From assembly GCA_023437365.1 (NCBI GenBank), contig JAEZGK010000099.1, forward strand, positions 124,001 through 188,000: a DNA stretch of 64,000 nt, in the 5' to 3' direction. Each line of letters opens with the position of its first letter. Positions within the stretch are counted from its first letter, which is position 1. The notes under the pieces were generated by a model. It ran no database searches, was not told the DNA's origin, and saw only the letters and a program-made list of their open reading frames with translations. The stretch is from Bacillota bacterium. Its GTDB lineage: Bacteria > Bacillota > Clostridia > Lachnospirales > Lachnospiraceae. The position numbers and the translations under genes are program-made. Below are positions 25,226-33,396 of the stretch, piece after piece.

Positions 25226-28200
25226 ATGTACGATAAGGTGTCAACCGACTTAAACTTTGTCGACCGTGAAAAAAAAGTATTAAAGTTCTGGCAAGAGAAC
25301 AAGATCTTCGAAGCCAGCATTGAGGAACGTAAGGAGGGTGAGACCTATACCTTCTACGACGGACCGCCGACGGCAAACGGTAAGCCGCATATCGGTCATG
25401 TGCTCACCAGAGTTATAAAAGATATGATTCCGAGATATAGGACGATGAAGGGTTATCAGGTTCTTCGCAAGGCTGGCTGGGATACCCATGGACTTCCGGT
25501 CGAGCTGGAGGTCGAGAAAAAGCTTGGCATCGACGGTAAGGAACAGATCGAGGAGTACGGTCTGGAACCCTTCCTTCAGGAATGTAAGGAAAGTGTATGG
25601 AAATATAAGGGCATGTGGGAGGATTTCTCCGGCACGGTCGGTTTCTGGGCTGACATGGATAATCCATATGTTACCTATCATAACAGTTATATAGAATCCG
25701 AATGGTGGTCTTTGAAGCAGATTTGGGATAAGGGACTTCTATACAAGGGCTTTAAGATTGTTCCCTACTGCCCGAGATGCGGAACCCCTTTATCCAGCCA
25801 TGAGGTTGCTCAGGGCTACAAGGATGTGAAGGAGAAATCCGTCATTGCAAAATTCCGTGTCAAAGGAGCTCAGGATGAGTATATCCTTGCCTGGACCACA
25901 ACACCCTGGACGCTTCCATCCAACGTGGCTCTCTGCGTGAACCCCGTGGAAACTTATGTTAAGGTAAAGGTAGAAGTTGATGAGAAGGGTAATGTACTGA
26001 AGAAGGACGGCAGCTGCTCGTGCGGACATAGCCACGGTGACGGCAGTCATGACCATAAACCTGCTGTGGCAGCAACAGAGCACTATATCCTTGCAGAAGC
26101 ATTATTACATGTTCTTGAGGGAGATTATGAAATCGAAGAGACTTATACCGGCAAGGACTTAGAATATAAGGAATATGAACCGTTATTCGATTATGCGAAG
26201 CTGGATAAAAAGGGACATTATGTTACCTGTGACAGTTATGTAACCTTATCAGACGGTACCGGCGTGGTTCATATTGCTCCTGCTTTCGGTGAAGACGATT
26301 CACGTGTAGGCAAAAGCTATGACCTTCCTTTCGTGCAGCTGATTGACGGCAAGGGAGAATTCAGGCCGGAAGCAACAGATTTTGCAGGTATGTTCTGCAA
26401 GAAGGCTGATGAGCCGATCATGAAAATGCTGGCGGAGAAGAAACTGCTCTTTAAGATACTTAAGTTTGAACATAGCTATCCCTTCTGCTGGCGTTGTGAT
26501 ACTCCTCTGATCTATTATGCTAGAGAATCCTGGTTCATCAAGATGACAGCAGTAAAAGAGGAGCTGATTGCTAATAATAACACGATTAACTGGATGCCGG
26601 AGAGCATTGGTCAGGGCCGCTTCGGTGATTGGCTGAAGAATGTACAGGACTGGGGATTGTCCCGTGACCGTTACTGGGGTACACCGCTTCCGATCTGGGA
26701 GTGTGAGGACGGACATCGTCATTGTATCGGAAGTATCGAGGAACTGAAATCCATGTCCGACAATTGTCCTGACGATATCGAGCTTCACAGACCTTTTATC
26801 GATGCTGTTACCATCAAATGTCCGGAGTGCGGTAAGAAGATGACACGTGTTAAACCGGTAATTGACTGCTGGTATGATTCCGGCTCCATGCCATTCGCAC
26901 AGTGGCACTATCCTTTTGAGAATAAAGAAATTTTTGATGATAATTTCCCGGCAGATTTTATCAGTGAGGCGGTGGATCAGACCAGAGGCTGGTTCTACTC
27001 CCTGCTGGCAATCTCTACACTCATCTTTGGAAAGGCCCCGTTCAAGAATGTAATTGTTTTAGGGCACGTGCAGGATGAGAACGGACAGAAGATGTCCAAA
27101 TCCAAGGGAAATGCCGTAGATCCGTTCGATGCACTCGACCGGCACGGTGCGGATGCCATCCGATGGTACTTCTATATTAATTCGGCTTTATGGCTGCCGA
27201 ACCGCTTCCATCACGCTGCAGTTACCGAAGGACAGAGAAAATTCATGGGCACGCTTTGGAATACCTATGCTTTCTTTGTGCTTTATGCAAATATCGATAA
27301 TTTCAATGCTACGGAATATTCCTTGGATTATGATAAGCTTCCGGTTATGGATCAATGGCTGCTTTCGAGACTGAACACTCTGGTCAAATCCGTGGATGGT
27401 CTTCTGGAGAATTATCAGATCACAGAGGCGGCTCGTCTTCTGGCAAACTTCGTGGATGAATTATCCAATTGGTACGTAAGAAGAAGCAGAGAGCGTTTCT
27501 GGACTAAGGGAATGCCGCAGGATAAGATCAATGCGTATATGACCTTATACACCGCACTGGTTACCGTATGTAAGCTGTCCGCACCTTTCATTCCGTTTAT
27601 GACAGAGGATGTCTACCAGAATCTGGTATGCAATGTGGATAAGAAGGCTCCTAAGAGTATCCATTTGTGTGATTATCCTGTTTGCAACGAAGCTTGGATT
27701 GATTCGGAGCTGGAAGCAAATATGGAAGAGGTGCTGGAAATTGTTGTTCTCGGTCGTGCCTGCAGAAATGCTGCCAATATCAAGAACCGTCAGCCCATCG
27801 GAAAGATGTATGTGAAGGCAGACAAAGCGGTTTCCGAATTCTATACTGCAATTATCGCTGAAGAATTGAATGTGAAGGAAGTCGTATTTACAAATGACGT
27901 ACGCAGTTTTACTTCCTACAGCTTCAAGCCTCAGCTTAAGACCCTCGGACCGAAATTCGGTAAGCAGATCGGTGCAATCCGTACCATCCTGGCGGAACTG
28001 AACGGTAATGAGGCTATGGATGAGATTAACGCTACCGGACAGCTGAAGATTAACTTAGAAGGTATGGAAGCGGTATTGGAAAAGGATGATCTTCTGATTG
28101 AGGCAGCTCAGACAGAAGGCTTCGTCTCTGACTCCGATCACGGTATTACCGTGGTACTCGATACCAACCTGACAGAAGCCCTCATTGAAGAAGGCTTTGT

Positions 28201-28438
28201 CAATGAAGTGATCAGTAAGATACAGACGATGCGTAAGGAAGCAGATTTCGAGGTTATGGATCAGATCCGCGTATCCCAGAGCGGTAATGCTAAAATTAAG
28301 GAAATCATGATACGCAATGCCGAAGAGATCAAGGCACAGGTTTTGGCAAAGGAACTGCTGCTGGATGCGGTGCAGGGCTTTACGAAGGAATGGAACGTTA
28401 ACGGAGAGGAAGTAACCCTCGGCGTAGAAAAGCTGTAA
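25226..28438 (+). CDS. ileS: Isoleucyl-tRNA synthetase, long (type 2-like), with His/Cys-rich insert
   Basis: Class I synthetase charging tRNA-Ile. HIGH is at residues 55-58 in GPPTANGKPHIGH and KMSKS at 622-626. The 1070-residue length and the PTANGKPHIGHVLTR block resemble IleS2-type enzymes, which in several bacteria are less sensitive to mupirocin (family knowledge; not testable here). The editing domain CP1 (about 185-400) includes WTTTPWTLPSN. Inside CP1 is an unusual insert, residues 262-278, with C264, C266, H268, H270, H275 and H277 (CSCGHSHGDGSHDH), looking like a metal-binding loop. The anticodon-binding domain follows (about 690-840) and then a C-terminal extension. RBS AGGAGGA is the last unit of the repeat array. 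Confidence 0.96.
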   Translation: MYDKVSTDLNFVDREKKVLKFWQENKIFEASIEERKEGETYTFYDGPPTANGKPHIGHVLTRVIKDMIPRYRTMKGYQVLRKAGWDTHGLPVELEVEKKLGIDGKEQIEEYGLEPFLQECKESVWKYKGMWEDFSGTVGFWADMDNPYVTYHNSYIESEWWSLKQIWDKGLLYKGFKIVPYCPRCGTPLSSHEVAQGYKDVKEKSVIAKFRVKGAQDEYILAWTTTPWTLPSNVALCVNPVETYVKVKVEVDEKGNVLKKDGSCSCGHSHGDGSHDHKPAVAATEHYILAEALLHVLEGDYEIEETYTGKDLEYKEYEPLFDYAKLDKKGHYVTCDSYVTLSDGTGVVHIAPAFGEDDSRVGKSYDLPFVQLIDGKGEFRPEATDFAGMFCKKADEPIMKMLAEKKLLFKILKFEHSYPFCWRCDTPLIYYARESWFIKMTAVKEELIANNNTINWMPESIGQGRFGDWLKNVQDWGLSRDRYWGTPLPIWECEDGHRHCIGSIEELKSMSDNCPDDIELHRPFIDAVTIKCPECGKKMTRVKPVIDCWYDSGSMPFAQWHYPFENKEIFDDNFPADFISEAVDQTRGWFYSLLAISTLIFGKAPFKNVIVLGHVQDENGQKMSKSKGNAVDPFDALDRHGADAIRWYFYINSALWLPNRFHHAAVTEGQRKFMGTLWNTYAFFVLYANIDNFNATEYSLDYDKLPVMDQWLLSRLNTLVKSVDGLLENYQITEAARLLANFVDELSNWYVRRSRERFWTKGMPQDKINAYMTLYTALVTVCKLSAPFIPFMTEDVYQNLVCNVDKKAPKSIHLCDYPVCNEAWIDSELEANMEEVLEIVVLGRACRNAANIKNRQPIGKMYVKADKAVSEFYTAIIAEELNVKEVVFTNDVRSFTSYSFKPQLKTLGPKFGKQIGAIRTILAELNGNEAMDEINATGQLKINLEGMEAVLEKDDLLIEAAQTEGFVSDSDHGITVVLDTNLTEALIEEGFVNEVISKIQTMRKEADFEVMDQIRVSQSGNAKIKEIMIRNAEEIKAQVLAKELLLDAVQGFTKEWNVNGEEVTLGVEKL

Positions 28439-28955
28439 AGGTATTCAATAAATAAATATCAGATAAGCTGAGAATGGGCTGATGCTTCGCAGGAGGTATC
28501 GGCCCATTCATAATCTTCATAATTAATTCACGAAACGGTAATAGAATGAACACATTTATAGGTTATAATACAGACATAAGTTATTTGAAGAAGCCACGAC
28601 TGCAGCGCGGTTACTGGCTTCGCCTAACAACAAGTAAAATTTACATAGATTGATTTCATAATATTTCCCCTTCCGAAGTGAAGCTTAGAAGAAGCTTCAC
28701 TTTTCCTCTCTTTATTAAGAAGGAAGCCGTCCTATCCCCAAAGAGAATATTGTTGCTATGACAGCCTCTTTATGCGAAAAAAGCCGAAGGAACCAGATGT
28801 ATTTTGAATTCGGGATACCGTAATATGGCTTTACTTTCAGAGGCCTATATACTATAATTATTGTAGAAGCATAAGCTTCAGATATGGATTGTAAATTGAT
28901 ATGCCTTTGCAAATTTCGCATCAGCGGGATATTTGATAGAAAGGATGTGATTTAT
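28439..28955. other. Gap after ileS: hairpins only
   Basis: GAATGGGC (28472-28479) pairs with GCCCATTC (28502-28509) and may end the ileS transcript, although the T tract is weak. GAAGCCA/TGGCTTC (about 28591-28622) is a second hairpin. No convincing gene is present. A TATAAT-like -10 near 28851 could serve the next gene but lacks a clear -35. Confidence 0.4.
28676..28702 (+). terminator. Hairpin terminator in the ileS-darA gap
   Basis: AAGTGAAGCTT (28676-28686) and AAGCTTCACTT (28692-28702), 11 bp, five-base loop, followed by a T/C-rich run. Confidence 0.6.
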
Positions 28956-29273
28956 ATGAAGTTAATCTATGTAATCGTCCGGAATGTTGACAGTAGCTAT
29001 GTAACAGAAGCGTTGAATAAGCAGGGGTTCTATGTAACCAAGCTTGCGAGTACAGGCGGCTTCCTGAGAGAAGGGAATACTACCCTGATGATAGGTACCG
29101 AAGAAGACAAAGTGGATCATGTTATTGAAATCGTTAAGAAGGAATGCGGACCGAGGCAGCAGATTATATCCAATCCAGTCGGAGCGATAGAATATGCTTC
29201 CATGAATGTCGTTGTAAATGTAGGCGGTGCGACTATCTTTGTCACAGATATCGACAGATATGTTAAGATTTAA
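28956..29273 (+). CDS. darA: Cyclic-di-AMP receptor, PII-like (DarA/PstA)
   Basis: Trimeric PII-like protein that binds c-di-AMP and relays potassium/osmotic or other signals; its targets are still poorly known. The start at 28956 (MKLIYVIVRN) follows AAAGGATG; an upstream in-frame start would add an unlikely 24 residues. The c-di-AMP site shows as the KLASTGGFLREGNTTLMIGT block (residues 29-48 of 105), and the C-terminal VGGATIFVTDIDRYVKI strand is characteristic. It is followed by a terminator, so it is a single-gene unit. Confidence 0.93.
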   Translation: MKLIYVIVRNVDSSYVTEALNKQGFYVTKLASTGGFLREGNTTLMIGTEEDKVDHVIEIVKKECGPRQQIISNPVGAIEYASMNVVVNVGGATIFVTDIDRYVKI

Positions 29274-29306
29274 AGGATTTTAGAATCGAAATAAGAACGA
29301 CTGATT

Positions 29307-29363
29307 ACCCCGTAGGTTACCTGCCCCGAGTTAAATAAGGGCAAACAACCTATGGGGTGTTTT
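29307..29363 (+). terminator. darA terminator
   Basis: ACCCCGTAGGTT (29307-29318) pairs with AACCTATGGGGT (29347-29358), with an inner TGCCC/GGGCA stem, then GTTTTA. Confidence 0.75.
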
Positions 29364-29530
29364 ACTAATTATATCTGTCAAAACCTGTGAATTTACGGTG
29401 AAATATTTCTGGAAATTATGAATTTTACTTTCTTTTTCAGTACAAATATGATATAACGAAATATAGCACTGAAAAAATAATTCCGGCCAACAATAGGGTA
29501 TAACCGGATTCAAGAGGAAAGGATAATATA

Positions 29531-30691
29531 ATGAAAAAGAAATTGTTATTATTGATGATAGGCATAAGCGTAATGCTGTTTGCTTGGGGTTGTGGTAAAA
29601 AGAGCGTAGCGGATGAGCTTAATGAAAACAAGGACAGCTCGGCTGATACTGCAGAGGTAACGAAAGCACCGGATAATACAACAGGCGATACCGCACAGGT
29701 TTCACCCGTACCGGCAGCTCCTGTCAGAGGGGAATATAATGTAAGTGACTATATCACCTTAGGCCAGTACAAGGGTGTTAAGGCAACCTATGATAAATTG
29801 GAAGTAACAGACGCGGATGTAGACAAAGTTATTCAGGACGAGCTGTCTGTGAATTCAACTGAGGAAGAGGTTAAGGATAGAGCGGTTCAGACCGGAGATA
29901 TCGTTAATATCGATTATGAGGGCTTGAAGGACGGTGTAGCATTTGACGGTGGTACAGCGCAGGGTTATGAATTAGAAATTGGCTCAGGCCAGTTTATCCC
30001 GGGCTTTGAAGACGGTCTGATCGGCCACAAGCTCGGTGAGAAGGTTAAGCTTGATCTTACCTTCCCTGCAGAATATCAGTCTGAAGAGCTTGCAGGAAAA
30101 GCGGTGGTCTTCAATGTTACCATCAACACCATCAAGGTTAAAAAATTACCCGAGTTAAACGATGAATATGTCAAGAGCAATACGGATTATGATACTGTTG
30201 CAGCATATAAAGATGGTACCCGTGCAGATTTAGTGGCTACGAATGAAGAAACTATGAAGAACGCTAAGATCAGCAGCATCCTTCAGACCATTGTAAGCAA
30301 CTCAACGATTTCCTCCTACCCTCAAACCCTGATTGATTATTACGGTTATGAGATGGAAAGCTATTTTACACAGTATGCTCAGATGTATGGCATGGAGCTG
30401 GCTGCTTTTATTGAAGCCAACGGTATGTCTCAGGAAACCTATGATGAACAGAAAAAATCCTACGCCGAGAACAGAGCGGCACAGGAGCTGGTTCTGAATT
30501 CAGTCATCAAGACTGAGAATATGGATCTGACTGATGAGGAATATTCTAAGGGTGTTGCAGATTATATGGAAAAATACGAGGTACAGACCGAGGATGAATT
30601 TTATCAGAATTACGGCTCCAAGGAACAGGTTAAGGAAAGTCTTTTATGGCAAAAGGCAGTTGATTTTCTTGTAGCACAGTCGGTTGAGTAG
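29531..30691 (+). CDS. FKBP-type peptidyl-prolyl isomerase lipoprotein, trigger-factor-like
   Basis: Extracytoplasmic folding helper. A signal peptide ends in lipobox FAWGC (Cys 21 or so), followed by a Ser/Thr/Pro linker to about residue 75. An FKBP domain (about 115-205) has VQTGDIVNIDYEG, AFDGGTAQGYELEIGSGQFI and PGFEDGLIGHKLGEKVKLDL, with active-site aromatic residues Y, F and F in place. The C-terminal 170 residues are helical and resemble the trigger factor C-terminal arms (ELNDEYVK, then YAENRAAQELVLNSVIK). The stop is 22 bases from the next gene, so the two are probably co-transcribed. Confidence 0.9.
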   Translation: MKKKLLLLMIGISVMLFAWGCGKKSVADELNENKDSSADTAEVTKAPDNTTGDTAQVSPVPAAPVRGEYNVSDYITLGQYKGVKATYDKLEVTDADVDKVIQDELSVNSTEEEVKDRAVQTGDIVNIDYEGLKDGVAFDGGTAQGYELEIGSGQFIPGFEDGLIGHKLGEKVKLDLTFPAEYQSEELAGKAVVFNVTINTIKVKKLPELNDEYVKSNTDYDTVAAYKDGTRADLVATNEETMKNAKISSILQTIVSNSTISSYPQTLIDYYGYEMESYFTQYAQMYGMELAAFIEANGMSQETYDEQKKSYAENRAAQELVLNSVIKTENMDLTDEEYSKGVADYMEKYEVQTEDEFYQNYGSKEQVKESLLWQKAVDFLVAQSVE

Positions 30692-30713
30692 TAATAAAAG
30701 AAAGTGAATAATA

Positions 30714-32948
30714 ATGCTGAGAGATTTTTTACCGATTAATATCGATGAAATGGAACAAAGAGGATGGGAACAATGTGATTTTGTCTTTGTGACAGGAGAT
30801 GCATATGTAGACCACCCTTCCTTTGGACCGGCTATTATCAGCAGAGTATTGGAGAGCTATGGTTTCAAGGTTGGAATCATAGCTCAACCTGATTGGAGGG
30901 ATAATAACAGTATTACTCTCCTTGGGGAACCAAGACTCGGCTTCCTGGTAAGTGGCGGAAATATGGATTCTATGGTGAACCATTATTCGGTTGCCAAAAA
31001 AAGAAGGCAGACAGATGCTTATTCTCCCGGAGGAGTGATGGGCAAACGACCGGATTATGCGACTGTGGTCTATTGCAATCTGATACGTCAGAGATATAAG
31101 GATGTCCCGATTATCATCGGTGGCATTGAAGCGAGCCTTCGGAGACTCGCTCACTATGATTACTGGAGTGATAAGGTAAAACGATCAATCCTGCTGGATT
31201 CTCAGGCGGACCTTATCTCTTACGGTATGGGTGAACACTCAATTGTTGAAATTGCAGAGGCCTTGAACAGCGGATTAGATATTAAGGATATCACCTTTAT
31301 TAACGGAACCGTGTTCAAGACAAAGAACCTTGAAGCCGTCTACGATGCGGTTCGGCTTCCAAGCTTTCAAAGCATAGTTGAAAGTAAGAGGTCATTTGCC
31401 GAGAGCTTTTATATCCAATACTGCAATACGGACCCTTTCTCCGGAAAAAGACTGGTGGAACAATATAAGGAGAATGAGTATGTGGTACAAAACCCTCCGT
31501 CCAAGCCCTTGACCCAGGCGGAAATGGACAGGGTATATTCCCTACCTTATATGAGAGAATATCATCCCTCCTACGAGGCTGCCGGCGGAATACCTGCGAT
31601 TGAAGAGGTGAAATTCAGTCTGGTCAGTAACCGGGGCTGCTTCGGCGGCTGTAATTATTGTGCTCTGACCTTCCATCAGGGGAGAATTCTTCAGACCAGA
31701 AGTCATGAATCTATCCTATCAGAGGCGAATCAGCTGATCTGGGATAAAGAATTTAAAGGATATATCCACGATGTGGGAGGCCCGACAGCAAATTTTAGAC
31801 ACACAGCCTGTGAAAAACAGCTTACGAAAGGTGCTTGCGTAAATAAACAGTGTCTCTTTCCGGAGCCCTGTAAGAGTCTAAAGGTAGATCATAAGGATTA
31901 TCTGAATTTGCTTCGTAAGCTCAGGGCGTTGCCTAAGGTCAAGAAGGTCTTTATCCGTTCCGGTATCCGCTTCGATTATCTGATGGCGGATCAGGATGAA
32001 AAGTTCCTGGAAGAGCTTTGTGAACATCATGTCAGTGGTCAGCTGAAGGTGGCACCGGAACATATCAGCGATCGTGTATTATCTCTGATGGGCAAACCAA
32101 AGAATACTGTATATGAAAAATTCCAGGAAAGATATAAGAAGATGAATCAGAAGCTGGGTAAGAATCAGTTTATCGTACCTTATCTGATCTCTTCCCATCC
32201 CGGTTCCACCTTAAAGGAAGCCGTGGAGCTGGCTGAATATTTAAGAGATTTGGGATATATGCCGGAGCAGGTACAGGATTTCTATCCGACGCCCTCCACC
32301 ATATCGACCTGTATGTATTATACAGGACTGGACCCAAGGACAATGAAGGAAGTTTATGTACCGAAGTCGCCGCATGAGAAAGCAATGCAGCGTGCCCTGA
32401 TACAATATCGGAATCCGAAGAATTATGAACTGGTGGTAGAGGCACTCCGCAAAGCAGACAAGGCAGACTTAATCGGATTCGATAAGAGCTGCCTGGTGCG
32501 TCCCAGGCAATTCGCTAAAGATAAGCAGCGGGCAGAAGGGAATACTTTCAAAAGCCGTAAGCCTGCAACAAGTCAGAAGACGGATCCCTTCCATAAGAAT
32601 AGTTCTGATAAAGGTAGCTCAAATAAAGCAACTACCGGAAAGGCAAACCCCAGTCATACCGACGCCGGCAAACCTAAGTCTAAAAATACCGGCTTCGATA
32701 AACCTAGCTATAGTAATGCGAGCTCCGGAAAGCCTCTTTCTAAGAATACCAGTTCCGGTAAACCTAATTCTAAGAATGCCAGTTCCGGTAAGCCTAATTC
32801 TAAGAATGCGAGCACTGGTAAGCCTCATTCTAAGAATACCAGTTCCGGTAATAGCTATACCAGTTCCAGTAAAAGTGGCTTTGGTAAGAGCAACCCAAAA
32901 TCTGTATCGAAGAGAGAATATACATCTACAGGAAGAAAGAGGAAATAA
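30714..32948 (+). CDS. YgiQ-family radical SAM protein with repetitive tail
   Basis: Radical SAM enzyme of the YgiQ family (UPF0313), function not established. The N-terminal B12-binding-like Rossmann region (FVTGDAYVDHPSFGPAII near residue 23) precedes the cluster motif CFGGCNYC near 306-313 (CxxxCxxC), and the HVGGPTANF-like block near 345. The C-terminal domain has PTPSTISTCMYYTGLDPRT. After about residue 590 the protein ends in a lysine/serine-rich tail of repeated SSGKPNSKNA units, absent from the core family and probably disordered or RNA-binding. There is no ideal ribosome site, which fits coupling to the FKBP gene 22 bases upstream. Confidence 0.92.
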   Translation: MLRDFLPINIDEMEQRGWEQCDFVFVTGDAYVDHPSFGPAIISRVLESYGFKVGIIAQPDWRDNNSITLLGEPRLGFLVSGGNMDSMVNHYSVAKKRRQTDAYSPGGVMGKRPDYATVVYCNLIRQRYKDVPIIIGGIEASLRRLAHYDYWSDKVKRSILLDSQADLISYGMGEHSIVEIAEALNSGLDIKDITFINGTVFKTKNLEAVYDAVRLPSFQSIVESKRSFAESFYIQYCNTDPFSGKRLVEQYKENEYVVQNPPSKPLTQAEMDRVYSLPYMREYHPSYEAAGGIPAIEEVKFSLVSNRGCFGGCNYCALTFHQGRILQTRSHESILSEANQLIWDKEFKGYIHDVGGPTANFRHTACEKQLTKGACVNKQCLFPEPCKSLKVDHKDYLNLLRKLRALPKVKKVFIRSGIRFDYLMADQDEKFLEELCEHHVSGQLKVAPEHISDRVLSLMGKPKNTVYEKFQERYKKMNQKLGKNQFIVPYLISSHPGSTLKEAVELAEYLRDLGYMPEQVQDFYPTPSTISTCMYYTGLDPRTMKEVYVPKSPHEKAMQRALIQYRNPKNYELVVEALRKADKADLIGFDKSCLVRPRQFAKDKQRAEGNTFKSRKPATSQKTDPFHKNSSDKGSSNKATTGKANPSHTDAGKPKSKNTGFDKPSYSNASSGKPLSKNTSSGKPNSKNASSGKPNSKNASTGKPHSKNTSSGNSYTSSSKSGFGKSNPKSVSKREYTSTGRKRK

Positions 32949-32960
32949 CATGGAAAGTCC

Positions 32961-32990
32961 TTGACAACAAGCCACTTTCGATGGTATACT
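32961..32990 (+). promoter_or_regulatory. Strong promoter of the helicase leader
   Basis: TTGACA (32961-32966), 18-base spacer, TATACT (32985-32990). The leader to the helicase start would be about 400 bases. Confidence 0.7.
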
Positions 32991-33035
32991 ACGCAAAGTA
33001 TCTGTTTCATAATATATGTTATATAAAATGAACCG

Positions 33036-33066
33036 GCTCTTGGTCGAACAGACTAAGAGCGTTTTT
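33036..33066 (+). terminator. Early terminator in the helicase leader
   Basis: GCTCTTGGTC (33036-33045) pairs with GACTAAGAGC (33051-33060), 10 bp with one G-U, loop GAACA, then GTTTTT. It lies about 40-70 bases after the predicted start of transcription, so it would release a short RNA of about 70 bases unless bypassed. Its 3' arm is shared with the next, larger hairpin. Confidence 0.65.
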
Positions 33067-33235
33067 ATGTAATAGGATAGTGCGTCCTATTACATAAAAA
33101 CGCTCTGCAAAGCGAACAAGTTCGCTTTGGGATGCGCACCTCAGCGAATAAACGCTTATTGTATAAGCGTTTGGAAGTTATTGCTTCGCAATCCGCTCGG
33201 GCGCGAAAGTGTCAGCGGGCTGACACTTTGTTCTG
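33056..33235. repeat. Hairpin cassette in the helicase leader, including 54-bp repeat copy 2
   Basis: Four consecutive inverted repeats: a perfect 22-bp stem (33056-33077 with 33085-33106, 7-base loop); CAAAGCGAAC/GTTCGCTTTG (33108-33129); AAACGCTTA/TAAGCGTTT (33150-33172); and AAAGTGTCAGC/GCTGACACTTT (33206-33229). The segment 33182-33235 is the second copy of the dispersed repeat at 537-590. Confidence 0.85.
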
Positions 33236-33396
33236 GAAAGTATGGCAGCGGATTTTCGTGAGGATGGTGTAACAACTATTTAATGTGGCATATAGGTCTT
33301 AACATTTGTTGAGCGCTGGACTTAAGCTTTAGATACATAGGGCAAACAGTCAATGGGAATTTTATGAGATAAGAGATACAAAGAAAGGATATTAGA

